Shown in pieces: positions 43,737 to 52,535 of a DNA stretch of 64,000 bases. Location: positions 62,001-126,000 of the forward strand of contig JABARE010000001.1 of NCBI GenBank assembly GCA_019187365.1. The letters are read 5' to 3'. The stretch is from Saprospiraceae bacterium. Lineage in GTDB: Bacteria > Bacteroidota > Bacteroidia > Chitinophagales > Saprospiraceae. The notes below the pieces were generated by a model. The model was not told where the DNA came from. It searched no databases and saw only the letters and a list, made by a program, of their open reading frames with translations. Made by a program: the position numbers and the translations under genes. The first letter of the stretch is position 1; each line of letters starts with the position of its first letter.

Positions 43737-45509
43737 TTACAACGGGGAGAATGGTAGTCTCATTTGTGGTTGCATGAGCTGCTCTTTCTTAGCATTTAAC
43801 TGCGCATAAACCGGATACCATTTGCCCAGCAATTCCCGAATGCCCTTGGCCCGGGTTTCGGAAAGGTCTGGATCGCCTTGAAGGGTTTCCATGAGTTTTT
43901 GAAGCATATCCTGCCGAGCTGGAAATTCGCTGACGCGATATTTTTCAAGGCTTGAAAGCCTTGCAGCAACGTCCAGGGCATACTGAATGGATCCCGTCGC
44001 ATCCGCAAGTCCATTCCGAAGCGCCTGTTTGCCGCTCCATATTCTTCCCGCTGCCACCTTGTTGACGGATGCGGAATCCATTTCCCGCCCATCGGCAACC
44101 ATGCCTTTGAACCGCAAATAAACCTGCTGAATGCTTTCCTCCAGCACCTTGCGCTCGTCTTCGCCCCAAGGAAGCATAAGGTTGAATTTGTTTGCAACCG
44201 GTCCTGTTCCAACTGTGTCTACGTCAACGCCTACCAGGTCTCCACTTAGTTTGCTGAAATTGGGAATGAGCGCAAAGACGCCAATTGATCCGGTGAGGGT
44301 GTAGGGGCTGGCGATAATTGAATCTGCGTAACAGGAGATGTAATAGCCTCCGGATGCAGCATAATCTCCCATAGACACAACCACGGGTTTGCCTACAGCT
44401 TTGATCAGACGCAGTTCTTCAAGAAATTCATCGCTGAGCAAGGCACTTCCTCCCGGAGAATTGACGCGCAATACAAGTGCTTTGATTTGTTTGTTCTTCC
44501 GGATGTCTCGCAACATAGATAAATACTTGCGGCCAATGGATCCTGGTGCTCCGCGCTCTTCAACAATGGTCCCTTCTGCAAACAGCAGGGCAACGCGGTT
44601 GGAAGTAGAGTAGTCTTCATTGCCCACATCCTCGGACAAATAGTATTGGGGAAGGGTAATGAATTGAAGGTCAGAAGATTCTGGCAATTCGAGTGCCTTG
44701 CGGATGTCGTCGAGCACTTCAGACTCACTCGATAGCTTGTCGATCAGCTTGTAATTCAGGGCAAGCTCTGGCCGGTAGCTGAGAAACCGATCGAAGTTGT
44801 CTTTTAACGTTTCTTCCGGGATCCCTCGTGAATCAGCGACCTCGCGGATGTATTCTGCGTATATGTCGTTGAGAAATTCCCGGATTTGCAAACGGTTGCT
44901 TTCACTCATTTTGTTCATTCGGTAAGGCTCAGTGGCGCTTTTGAATTCGCCGGCATAGTATATGTTGTAACTGACGCCGATCTTATCGCTCAGCTCCTTA
45001 AAATGCGGTATTGCGTATCCCAGACCTTTAAGGTCAACGAATCCAAGCGGATTCATGACGATTTGATCTGACGCTGAACACAAATAGTAAATCTTGTGGT
45101 CGAGGTAAGCGTTATAACTGTAAATGAATTTGCCTTTAGCCTTAAATGCAAGCAATGCATCTCTTAATTCTTTAAGCCCGGCAAATCCGATGCCAACAGA
45201 CGGGGTTTTCAGGTATATACCACGAATGCGAGGGTCCTCTGCCGCCTTTTGAATGGTGCGAACCATATCGCGCAAACCCAGAACGGTCTCGTTGCCGATG
45301 GCAAAACTGCCAATTTCCACATTGTTCGTTTGTTCGGGGATTGGGCCTTGTAAGTTGATTTTTAGTACCGATTGCGATTTGACGGAAGGCTTGGTGGAGT
45401 CTTTCAGAGCAATTCCTGCGATCATTCCCATAACCAGTAACAATAGCAGGATCATGGCGAGCATTGCGCCCAGGCAGGATGAGAAAACGTTGAAAAAAAA
45501 TGATTTCAT
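43737..45509 (-). CDS. sppA: signal peptide peptidase SppA, long (67K) form
   Basis: A 590-residue membrane-anchored serine protease that degrades cleaved signal peptides. One N-terminal helix (about 13-35) anchors it; the catalytic Lys190 is in YAGEFKSATEPY and the nucleophile Ser386 in GDYAASGGYYIS, so the two halves of the tandem SppA fold each supply one residue, as in E. coli 67K SppA. LVLRVNSPGGSALLSDEF is the second-half signature. It is the last gene of a six-gene minus-strand operon, 3 bp after the kinase gene. It fits with a strongly secreting cell. Confidence 0.93.
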   Translation of the reverse strand: MKSFFFNVFSSCLGAMLAMILLLLLVMGMIAGIALKDSTKPSVKSQSVLKINLQGPIPEQTNNVEIGSFAIGNETVLGLRDMVRTIQKAAEDPRIRGIYLKTPSVGIGFAGLKELRDALLAFKAKGKFIYSYNAYLDHKIYYLCSASDQIVMNPLGFVDLKGLGYAIPHFKELSDKIGVSYNIYYAGEFKSATEPYRMNKMSESNRLQIREFLNDIYAEYIREVADSRGIPEETLKDNFDRFLSYRPELALNYKLIDKLSSESEVLDDIRKALELPESSDLQFITLPQYYLSEDVGNEDYSTSNRVALLFAEGTIVEERGAPGSIGRKYLSMLRDIRKNKQIKALVLRVNSPGGSALLSDEFLEELRLIKAVGKPVVVSMGDYAASGGYYISCYADSIIASPYTLTGSIGVFALIPNFSKLSGDLVGVDVDTVGTGPVANKFNLMLPWGEDERKVLEESIQQVYLRFKGMVADGREMDSASVNKVAAGRIWSGKQALRNGLADATGSIQYALDVAARLSSLEKYRVSEFPARQDMLQKLMETLQGDPDLSETRAKGIRELLGKWYPVYAQLNAKKEQLMQPQMRLPFSPL

Positions 45510-45512
45510 ATT

Positions 45513-46163
45513 TTAACTATTGATGATTTTGACGTGATGCAGGCCGGGAGGATACTTCCTGTGCATGATGTTTTTGAGTTCCTGATAGATCTTGGGGTTT
45601 TTGACAAAATCCTGTTCATTTAGGTCGATTACGACGATGGGGAACTGCGTTTGATTTTTGAAAAAATAGAAGTAACTCTCCTGTATTTTGTCGAGGTAAT
45701 CGTTTCCAATACTTGCTTCAAATAGCCTTCCCCTTTTTTCAATATTTCTTTGTACCTGCTCCACGTCTCTGTGCAAATACAAGATCAAGTCTGGTTTTTG
45801 GAGACTGTGAGTCAGCGCAGTGTAGATTTTGTGAAATAATTTATACTCTTCAGAGATGAGGTTTATGCGCGCAAATAAAAGACTTTTCAGTATGGTGTAA
45901 TCAGATATTGAAAACTGATAGAAAAGGTCGTTTGAGGAAAGCTCGAGTTGGATCTGCTTTTGCCTTTCCGTAAGAAAAAAAAGTTCAACGGTCAGGCCAT
46001 AGCGTGCCGGGTCCTTGTAAAAGTATTCTAGAAATGGGTTGTCGGCGAATTCTTCCAGAATTACGCGGCAGTTGTAGTCAAGTGCTAACATCTGGCAAAG
46101 ACTCGATTTGCCTGCGCCAATATTGCCCTCTATGCAAATGTATTTATTGGGAAATTGCTTCAT
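45513..46163 (-). CDS. deoxynucleoside kinase
   Basis: A 216-residue deoxynucleoside kinase of the dCK/dGK/TK2 family, which phosphorylates salvaged deoxynucleosides. The P-loop IEGNIGAGKSSL is at residues 11-22; EEFADNPFLEYFYKDPARYGLTVELFFLTERQKQI and the later LYLHRDVEQVQRNIEKRGRLFE (ERS/DRx-type lid motif) are the family's other marks. The ATG at 46163 is preferred to a longer frame because it starts just before the P-loop strand. It overlaps folK by 20 bp. Substrate preference (dAdo, dGuo or dCyd) cannot be assigned. Confidence 0.88.
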   Translation of the reverse strand: MKQFPNKYICIEGNIGAGKSSLCQMLALDYNCRVILEEFADNPFLEYFYKDPARYGLTVELFFLTERQKQIQLELSSNDLFYQFSISDYTILKSLLFARINLISEEYKLFHKIYTALTHSLQKPDLILYLHRDVEQVQRNIEKRGRLFEASIGNDYLDKIQESYFYFFKNQTQFPIVVIDLNEQDFVKNPKIYQELKNIMHRKYPPGLHHVKIINS

Positions 46164-46653
46164 GTTCAAATAGTTTATTGACCTTACCGGTGTCTTTGCA
46201 AACTGCAAGCAGTGAGTCGATGTTTTGTCTTAGAATAGGATGTATGGTCTGGGGTGCGATTTCAGCAAGTGGAACAAGTACAAAGGAACGCAAGTGCATT
46301 CTTGGGTGTGGAATGGTAAGTCGTTTACCGGAAATGATCTGGTCTTCATAGAGCAAAATGTCTATGTCGATGGTTCTGGGTCCACTACTGATCTGGCGTT
46401 TCCTGCCGAGCGCATGTTCAATTCTGTTGATGGTGTTTAAGAGCTGAACAGGTTTCATTGACGTGCTGATGCGGGCGACCAGATTGAAAAAATCATCCTG
46501 ATCACAAAAATCGCGTGGTTCGGTTTCGTAGACAGAGGAAATTTGCATTACGTCTATCAGGGAATTCTGAAGATGTGCAATCGAAGATCTCAAGTTCTCC
46601 ATCCGGTTGCCCAGATTGCTGCCAATGCCGATGTAAATGTTGTCACTGGCCAT
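46144..46653 (-). CDS. folK: HPPK, 6-hydroxymethyl-7,8-dihydropterin pyrophosphokinase
   Basis: A 169-residue folate biosynthesis enzyme. IYIGIGSNLGNRMENL is the opening signature; SSVYETEPRDFCDQDDFFNLVARI and LLNTINRIEHALGRKR...GPRTIDIDILLY are the ATP- and pterin-binding motifs, and LTIPHPRMHLRSFVLVPLAEIAP the conserved C-terminal block. Start taken at ATG 46653 (MASDN) rather than four codons upstream. It overlaps the kinase downstream by 20 bp and the peptidase upstream by 11 bp, so all are coupled. Confidence 0.93.
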   Translation of the reverse strand: MASDNIYIGIGSNLGNRMENLRSSIAHLQNSLIDVMQISSVYETEPRDFCDQDDFFNLVARISTSMKPVQLLNTINRIEHALGRKRQISSGPRTIDIDILLYEDQIISGKRLTIPHPRMHLRSFVLVPLAEIAPQTIHPILRQNIDSLLAVCKDTGKVNKLFEHEAISQ

Positions 46654-48202
46654 GGTGAAATACATTTAACAATGCAGTTCTTTGATTGAAGGAAATATGT
46701 ATCCAGTAAAGCCCAGTGTGCATGTTGCGTGGTATGGAATATGATGCGTTAGCTGCATTGCTGTTGATTGTTCCGGTATGCACGTTTGTGCCCATAGCAT
46801 CATAAAGTCTGATCTTTGCTCCATTCAAGGGTTCTCCCGATTCTATGAAAAGCCTGTTCTCGATGAGCCATACCCTTAAGGTTTTGTCAAAGCCCGGTTC
46901 AGAGGACGAGGCGAGCGAAATGGTAGCTGATTTGGTTCCCGCGTGTTCCAGACCGGCAAGCTCTGCTGCCGTTGCGATGGTAGCGCGGACGATGTTTGCC
47001 ATGAATTCGTAGTTCAGATAATGAGCTGAATCGTTTAAAGTGTGGTATTTCTTGTTGCGGAAATTTGCACCATCCGACAACATGAGCGCCGGGATCCCAT
47101 TGTCCCAGAAAACGGCATGATCGCTTCTTCGCAAATCGGGAGCAATTATGCCATTTCCGGTCACCTCAAGGGAAATGACCTTTAAATCCGGCACGTGGTC
47201 TTTGGCATTGCGGTCGAAGATGGTGCGGAGTGTATGCGAGGATGTATTGGCTACATTGGTCAGGAAATCACCCCTCCTCCCGTTTGCAATGAGCTGGTCG
47301 TATGCCTCGGGAAACAGAATGTTGAATCCTGCAGGCAGATCCTGTGTGTTGGGCTCGTCGGTATAATATCCGATCATTTCATAATTGAGTACAGCCTGAA
47401 TCTTTTCCCTGGGTGATATCTGCGATCCCTTGTATAGCAAGCTGCCGATGAGGCCGGCTTCTTCGAGGTCAAAGAAAATATAGCGCAAAGATCTTTCAGT
47501 GGAATATTTTGAAAGGATACGACAAGCCTCAAGCACACCGGCGACGCCAGACGCGTTGTCATCGGCTCCCGGCGCATTTTGGTAGGAGTCGTAGTGCGCG
47601 TCGATGAGTACCATTTCAGAAGGGTGTACCTGTCCAAACTGGGTTGCCTCAAGGTTTACGCAGGACTGCTGTGGTAAAGTAATTTCAAGGCGGCGGGTGG
47701 GAAGATGCTCCCCAAGTCGTTCGAGTAAGCCTTGGCGTACCGAATCGTAGAAAGCCTGATTGCGGTTGTTGCGGATTCCCTGAAGGGCATAAACCGATTC
47801 GGAAAGTCTGTCAGGGCTAACCTCTTTTAACAAGTCAACCATGTTTATAGGTTCCCGGTCACTCACTTTTAGCAGAACGCGCAGCAGGGCATGAGCTTGC
47901 TGCGGATCGAGGGAAACGACAATTGATTTATTCTGGCCGGCAGCCACCGGGAAACCAATATCTCCCGTTATCAGTTGTGGATAAATCTCCTCGTGCAAAG
48001 TGGCGCCATCTGCACTGAATAGTTTGCAACTGATTTCCAGTGCAGTGTTGTCTGAGTCATTTGCATCGAAATGGATCGTTAACTCGTTGTTCAAACGTTC
48101 TATTCGGAAGTTTTCAATGCTTGGAACTGCATTTTGTGCCTGGCAATGCAGCACAATCAGGCTGATCAATTTTGCGGTTAAACGAATTTTCAATGTTGTC
48201 AT
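46643..48202 (-). CDS. secreted M28-family metallopeptidase with T9SS sorting domain
   Basis: A 519-residue exported dizinc aminopeptidase. A signal peptide (LISLIVLHCQAQ) and a beta-rich pro-region are followed by the M28 core at about 170-425: zinc ligands in LIDAHYDSY (His), GADDNASGV (Asp), FDLEEAGLIGS (Glu, with the adjacent catalytic Glu), and KYHTLNDSAHY (His). The last about 85 residues (VWLIENRLFIESGEPLNGAKIRLYDAMG, GLYWIHISFNQRTALLNVF) have the T9SS type A pattern. It probably removes N-terminal residues of peptides outside the cell. It is 3 bp downstream of the rRNA methyltransferase gene. Confidence 0.86.
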   Translation of the reverse strand: MTTLKIRLTAKLISLIVLHCQAQNAVPSIENFRIERLNNELTIHFDANDSDNTALEISCKLFSADGATLHEEIYPQLITGDIGFPVAAGQNKSIVVSLDPQQAHALLRVLLKVSDREPINMVDLLKEVSPDRLSESVYALQGIRNNRNQAFYDSVRQGLLERLGEHLPTRRLEITLPQQSCVNLEATQFGQVHPSEMVLIDAHYDSYQNAPGADDNASGVAGVLEACRILSKYSTERSLRYIFFDLEEAGLIGSLLYKGSQISPREKIQAVLNYEMIGYYTDEPNTQDLPAGFNILFPEAYDQLIANGRRGDFLTNVANTSSHTLRTIFDRNAKDHVPDLKVISLEVTGNGIIAPDLRRSDHAVFWDNGIPALMLSDGANFRNKKYHTLNDSAHYLNYEFMANIVRATIATAAELAGLEHAGTKSATISLASSSEPGFDKTLRVWLIENRLFIESGEPLNGAKIRLYDAMGTNVHTGTINSNAANASYSIPRNMHTGLYWIHISFNQRTALLNVFHHGQ

Positions 48203-48205
48203 GGA

Positions 48206-49609
48206 TCAAAAGGATGTAATTCTGTAATGAATGGGGTAATAGTTTTTTAGTAGGCATCCCGTTTGCTTGAGCCACCCCATACGGGCTTTCCCGTATTGTG
48301 CAAGGTTCCAGCCCCGAGCCGCGTTTTGATCGTTCTCTACGGGCAGACAACGGAGGTATCGCAAAGCACACTCCCGGTTCATTGAAATGGAGGGAAGATG
48401 ATCCGAGAGGCAGACGGATTGACAAAGAGCCTGGCTGGGAAAAAAATCCTTTCCTTTGTAATGTCCTATCGGAATGCCTGCATGAATCGTCCGAGAACAA
48501 TTTTCGATGTCGGATACCTGTGCGACAAACCTTTGTGGAAGTGCTACCATTTCCCCATCTCGCATCGTGGCCGACAGTGCAGCGTGTGATTGCAACCAGG
48601 GTTCAAGTTCTGCCGGAAAGGGTACGAAACTCCGGATGGCATTGGCCTTGGGATCTTTGCCAGATCCCATTTTTCTCTTTCTGTCGGTCTGGTGGTATTT
48701 TGAAGCCTTAGCGTGTCCGGCCATTGACCCGGGCAATTCGTTTGAAGTTCTGCGCAGGGCAGTAAAGGAAAACCCTTCCCCTTCGACGCGATGGGGAAGA
48801 AAGCGATAGGTTTTAATAGAGGACGCAGACTGAACGAGATCAAAGGGGTTTTCGACTTCCACGGATTCCAGCAAGCCACTATTGACATAAGGTCGGATCA
48901 CCGCTTCATTTTCCTTTTCGTTGTAGGTGCAGGTTGAATAGAACACATATCCTCCGGATTTACAGAGTTGGGTTGCTATGTGAAGAACGTGTGACTGGAT
49001 TGCGCTGCATCGATCAATGAGCTTTGGTGACCACTGTTCTACAGCATGGGACTCCTTTCGGAACATGCCCTCGCCACTGCATGGCGCATCGGCTATGATG
49101 ACATCGTATCGGTGTGGCAATAGCTGAAGATTTGTCAGATTGCCCCGTGTGATGCAGACATTTGGGTAGCCCCACTTAATAATATTGTGTTGTAGTGCTT
49201 GAGCCCTGAGGGGGTTTGTTTCGTGGCAATGCAGAAGGCCATCCTGGCCCAGGTGTGATGCAAGCAATGTTGATTTGCCGCCAGGTGCTGCGCACAGGTC
49301 AATGGCCGACGCATTTTTGGGGATGCCCAGGACTTTCAGTGCATAGTCCAGGAACATGGATGAGGCCTCCTGCACATAATAGTGGCCTGCATGGAAATGC
49401 GGGTCCAGCGTGAAAGAGGGGCGCTCGTCGAGGTAATAACCGTGAGAGCACCATGGAACGGCTGTGGACAGGTGGAGCTCGTTTTGCGTTTTTAACGGGT
49501 GAAGGCGAACGCTCGTTCGTGCCTTGTTTCTGTGTGCATGGATAAAGGCGGCGGATTCTTTCCCAAGAAGACTGCGCATGGATTCCTCAAAACCGGCCGG
49601 TAGATTCAT
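48206..49609 (-). CDS. rsmF: 16S rRNA (cytosine-C5) methyltransferase, RsmF-like
   Basis: A 467-residue SAM-dependent RNA methyltransferase of the NOL1/NOP2/sun family. The two catalytic cysteines lie in DAPCSGEGMFRK and YSTCTYNEKEN; the SAM site is IDLCAAPGGKSTLLASHLG at about residues 104-122, preceded by HYYVQEASSMFLDYAL. The length and the C-terminal segment (residues 320-467, including RALR-like ECALRYLRCLPVE) match RsmF, which carries a PUA-like C-terminal RNA-binding domain. It overlaps the UbiD-family gene by 4 bp (ATGA). Confidence 0.88.
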   Translation of the reverse strand: MNLPAGFEESMRSLLGKESAAFIHAHRNKARTSVRLHPLKTQNELHLSTAVPWCSHGYYLDERPSFTLDPHFHAGHYYVQEASSMFLDYALKVLGIPKNASAIDLCAAPGGKSTLLASHLGQDGLLHCHETNPLRAQALQHNIIKWGYPNVCITRGNLTNLQLLPHRYDVIIADAPCSGEGMFRKESHAVEQWSPKLIDRCSAIQSHVLHIATQLCKSGGYVFYSTCTYNEKENEAVIRPYVNSGLLESVEVENPFDLVQSASSIKTYRFLPHRVEGEGFSFTALRRTSNELPGSMAGHAKASKYHQTDRKRKMGSGKDPKANAIRSFVPFPAELEPWLQSHAALSATMRDGEMVALPQRFVAQVSDIENCSRTIHAGIPIGHYKGKDFFPSQALCQSVCLSDHLPSISMNRECALRYLRCLPVENDQNAARGWNLAQYGKARMGWLKQTGCLLKNYYPIHYRITSF

Positions 49610-51435
49610 AATGGCAATTTTTTTAACGCCGGGTTTCGAAAAATAATTTCATCCACTTTGCAAATGGTTTCCGGATCAACTTCCAATGACGCGGCATGGT
49701 GCGGCTTGATGCGGGCATCGATTACAAGGGGCGGCTTGCAGGACCAGTGCTTGAATTCACATTTCGAGCCCACACCGTATACATCGTGCGACGGGTTGCT
49801 TCTCGTGAAGCAGATCCACAAAAAGTTCTCGTAGGATGCTGCAGTAAAATCGGAATCGTCTACGACGACTACCAGCGGATACGCTCGAAAAACAGGGTGA
49901 TCTAACCAGGCGCACAGCGTTTCCATTTGCCGGATGGCAACGTGCATGTCGCTGAAGGCTTCACATTGTACAGCTATTACGCCGTCATCTATGCGACGGG
50001 CTTTTCCAAAAGGTGCAGGCAAGCGGTTGAAATGCTCAAGATCTCCCGAAAGCTCGCGCAGACGGTTTCTGTTGCACGCAACGAGCAGTTTCGAACCAGC
50101 ATTCCAGGATTCTCCTGAATAATCGAGGGTGTCAATCGTCGTTTTAGTAAAGAAATGCAAATCTTCCCCAAAATCCACGCGCTCCAAAACATAGCGCAAG
50201 AATCCGGGTACGTCGCGAACGGATGGAGGGCCATCGTCCTGATGCGCGGCAATAAAAAGATATTTTGCCAGGGAGCTTTGCCCTTTGCCGAGCAGGAGAT
50301 TGGCCTGTGTGAGGATCTCTTCCGGCTTGCGATCCCGAAATGGCATGTATCGCTCGCTGCCAACGGCCAGGAGCAAGGGGTGCACACCGGAAGCATCGAC
50401 GGCATGGAGATCGCGTATTCCGGGATACTCATACTGAGTGAGTTCGGAAACGAAATCGTGGATCAGGTCTCCCAGACCGGTATCCTCCTGAGGTGGCCTG
50501 CCGACCACGGTAAAATGCCAGATGGGATCTTTGCGGTGATATACGGAAACGTCGCGGACGGTTGGAAAGGGGTGTTCCAGGCTATAGTAACCTAAGTGAT
50601 CGCCAAAAGGCCCTTCCATTTTCAGCGTCTCGTCCTGCACAGTGCCGACAATGCAAAAATCCACCTCCTGGGGGATGAAATGACCATCCACCTGAGCGTA
50701 CCGGTAAGGGCTTTCATTGAGCAGTCCCGAGAACAACAATTCTGACAGGCCCTCCGGCAAGGGAAAAACGGCCGCAAGGCTGTAGGCCGGGGGGCCACCG
50801 ATGGCTATGCTGACGCGGAAAGACAGGCCCTTTTGCTTGTGCATCAGGTGGTGGATCCCAATGCCTCGATGCAACTGATAGTGTAAACCCACCTCTGAAT
50901 CTGGCAGGTAGTCATTGCCGTCGAGTTGGATTCGGTACATCCCTACGTTGGCGGATGCCGGCCTCTGGTCGCCAGGTGGAAAACTGATCACCTGTGGCAT
51001 GGTGACGAACGCACCCCCGTCTTTTGGCCAGGCTCTGATTTTGGGCAAATCGCCAAGAGAGCAGGTTAAATTCAAGTGGTTGTGGCGCTGTTTTCTTGGA
51101 AGGGCGTTCAATAGGTAGGGGAGTTTGCCGATCAGAGCACCAGGTCGTTTAATGGTTGACCAGGGGTCGGCTTTCGCCTTGGCCAGCCATTCAAATTTCT
51201 TTAAGGTGCGGTCGAACAGCAGGGTTGTTCGCCGTCGCGTACCAAATAAGTTGGAAACCGCGGAAAACTTTGATCCTTTCACCTTTTCAAACAAGAGGGC
51301 AGGACCACCGGCACGACAGACCCTGCGGTGGATTTCGGGAATGACAAGATCTCCGTCGATTTCCTCGTGAAGGCGAACCAATTCGCCGGCCCGCTCAAGG
51401 GCGTCGCAACATTTTCGAAGGGAGCTGTAAGGCAT
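49606..51435 (-). CDS. UbiD family decarboxylase (probable menaquinone step)
   Basis: A 609-residue member of the UbiD family, which decarboxylate aromatic carboxylates with prenylated FMN. The prFMN/metal-binding Glu sits in DETLKMEGPFGDHLGYYS, preceded by the family's conserved PEIHRRVCRAGGPALLFE and VGMYRIQL..DYLPDSEVG blocks. The catalytic Arg-Glu-Glu triad is not fully assignable by eye. Since mqnD is present, I infer it is the MqnL-type decarboxylase that acts after prenylation in the futalosine pathway; a UbiD for ubiquinone is unlikely in Bacteroidota. It opens the six-gene minus-strand operon and diverges from thyA. Confidence 0.83.
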   Translation of the reverse strand: MPYSSLRKCCDALERAGELVRLHEEIDGDLVIPEIHRRVCRAGGPALLFEKVKGSKFSAVSNLFGTRRRTTLLFDRTLKKFEWLAKAKADPWSTIKRPGALIGKLPYLLNALPRKQRHNHLNLTCSLGDLPKIRAWPKDGGAFVTMPQVISFPPGDQRPASANVGMYRIQLDGNDYLPDSEVGLHYQLHRGIGIHHLMHKQKGLSFRVSIAIGGPPAYSLAAVFPLPEGLSELLFSGLLNESPYRYAQVDGHFIPQEVDFCIVGTVQDETLKMEGPFGDHLGYYSLEHPFPTVRDVSVYHRKDPIWHFTVVGRPPQEDTGLGDLIHDFVSELTQYEYPGIRDLHAVDASGVHPLLLAVGSERYMPFRDRKPEEILTQANLLLGKGQSSLAKYLFIAAHQDDGPPSVRDVPGFLRYVLERVDFGEDLHFFTKTTIDTLDYSGESWNAGSKLLVACNRNRLRELSGDLEHFNRLPAPFGKARRIDDGVIAVQCEAFSDMHVAIRQMETLCAWLDHPVFRAYPLVVVVDDSDFTAASYENFLWICFTRSNPSHDVYGVGSKCEFKHWSCKPPLVIDARIKPHHAASLEVDPETICKVDEIIFRNPALKKLPL

Positions 51436-51538
51436 TAGTGGGTATCCGGTGTAAAGTTAATCCTTATGAATGAGCAGGATAAATATCGATAATATTTATA
51501 TTGATTTATTGATAATGCGTTTATTTGCATGGTTAACG

Positions 51539-52333
51539 ATGCAGGCATACCTGGATTTACTGAGCAAGGTTCTGGAAGAAGGGCGTGAACTCCCGGATCG
51601 CACGGGCGTCGGTACGCGCAGCCTTTTTGGCTACCAAATGCGCTTTGACCTGGCAGCGGGATTTCCCATGGTCACTACCAAAAAACTCCACTTTAAATCA
51701 GTCGTTTACGAATTACTCTGGTTTTTGCGGGGCGATACCAATATTCGCTACCTCAACGAGCACGGCGTATCCATCTGGGATGAGTGGGCGGATGAGAACG
51801 GGGAACTTGGCCCGGTGTATGGCAGACAATGGAGGGCATGGGCAACAGCCGAAGGAAACGGCGTCGATCAGATTTCCGAGCTGCTGTCCCGCCTGGTTGC
51901 CGACCCGCATTCCAGAAGGCACGTGGTTTCTGCATGGAACGTCGGGGAATTGCCCCGCATGGCCCTCAGTCCCTGTCATTGCCTGTTCCAGTTTTACGTA
52001 GGGCACGGCAAATTGTCCTGCCAGCTCTACCAGCGTTCTGCAGATGTGTTTTTGGGAGTACCTTTCAACATAGCCTCCTATGCCTTGCTGACTCACATGA
52101 TCGCGGCGGTGACGGGGTTGTTGCCAGGGGAATTTGTGCATAGTTTTGGCGATGTCCACCTCTATCTAAACCATACCGATCAAGCCCGGTTACAGCTTGG
52201 ACGTTCTCCGCTTCCGCTTCCCCAACTTTGGTTGAATCCCGAAGTAAAAAATTTGTTTTCTTTTGATTATGAAGACATTAAGTTGTTGAATTACGAATCC
52301 CATCCATCCATCAAGGCACCAATTGCCGTGTGA
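51539..52333 (+). CDS. thyA: thymidylate synthase
   Basis: ThyA methylates dUMP to dTMP using 5,10-methylene-THF. The 264-residue length and the catalytic Cys146 in [12 protein letters not shown] are exactly as in E. coli ThyA. Other marks: [14 protein letters not shown] (residues 20-33), the dUMP-binding [10 protein letters not shown], and [24 protein letters not shown]. The ATG at 51539 is chosen because upstream codons match no family. It is monocistronic, divergent from the UbiD-family gene; the folate gene folK lies 5 kb away. Confidence 0.97.
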   Translation: MQAYLDLLSKVLEEGRELPDRTGVGTRSLFGYQMRFDLAAGFPMVTTKKLHFKSVVYELLWFLRGDTNIRYLNEHGVSIWDEWADENGELGPVYGRQWRAWATAEGNGVDQISELLSRLVADPHSRRHVVSAWNVGELPRMALSPCHCLFQFYVGHGKLSCQLYQRSADVFLGVPFNIASYALLTHMIAAVTGLLPGEFVHSFGDVHLYLNHTDQARLQLGRSPLPLPQLWLNPEVKNLFSFDYEDIKLLNYESHPSIKAPIAV

Positions 52334-52459
52334 ATGAGCACATTTGAGGTCATGCCATCTTTAACGCTACTTTAACGAGGGATGGTTGAATTTGCTGAAC
52401 TTTTTTACAACACCACCAAACTAAATAAGGCCAACTCTATGGAAAATGCAATTCTGAGG

Positions 52460-52467
52460 TATTTTTG
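52460..52467 (+). promoter_or_regulatory. candidate -7 element of the ACIII operon
   Basis: TATTTTTG fits TAnnTTTG, 69 bp before the actA ATG, giving a leader of about 63 nt. There is no -33 TTG at the expected distance. Confidence 0.4.
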
Positions 52468-52535
52468 CAGGCAAAACATAACGAAAAGCCTTCATATTTG
52501 ATCTCTTCGTGTAACCACTTATACACCAATCTTTT

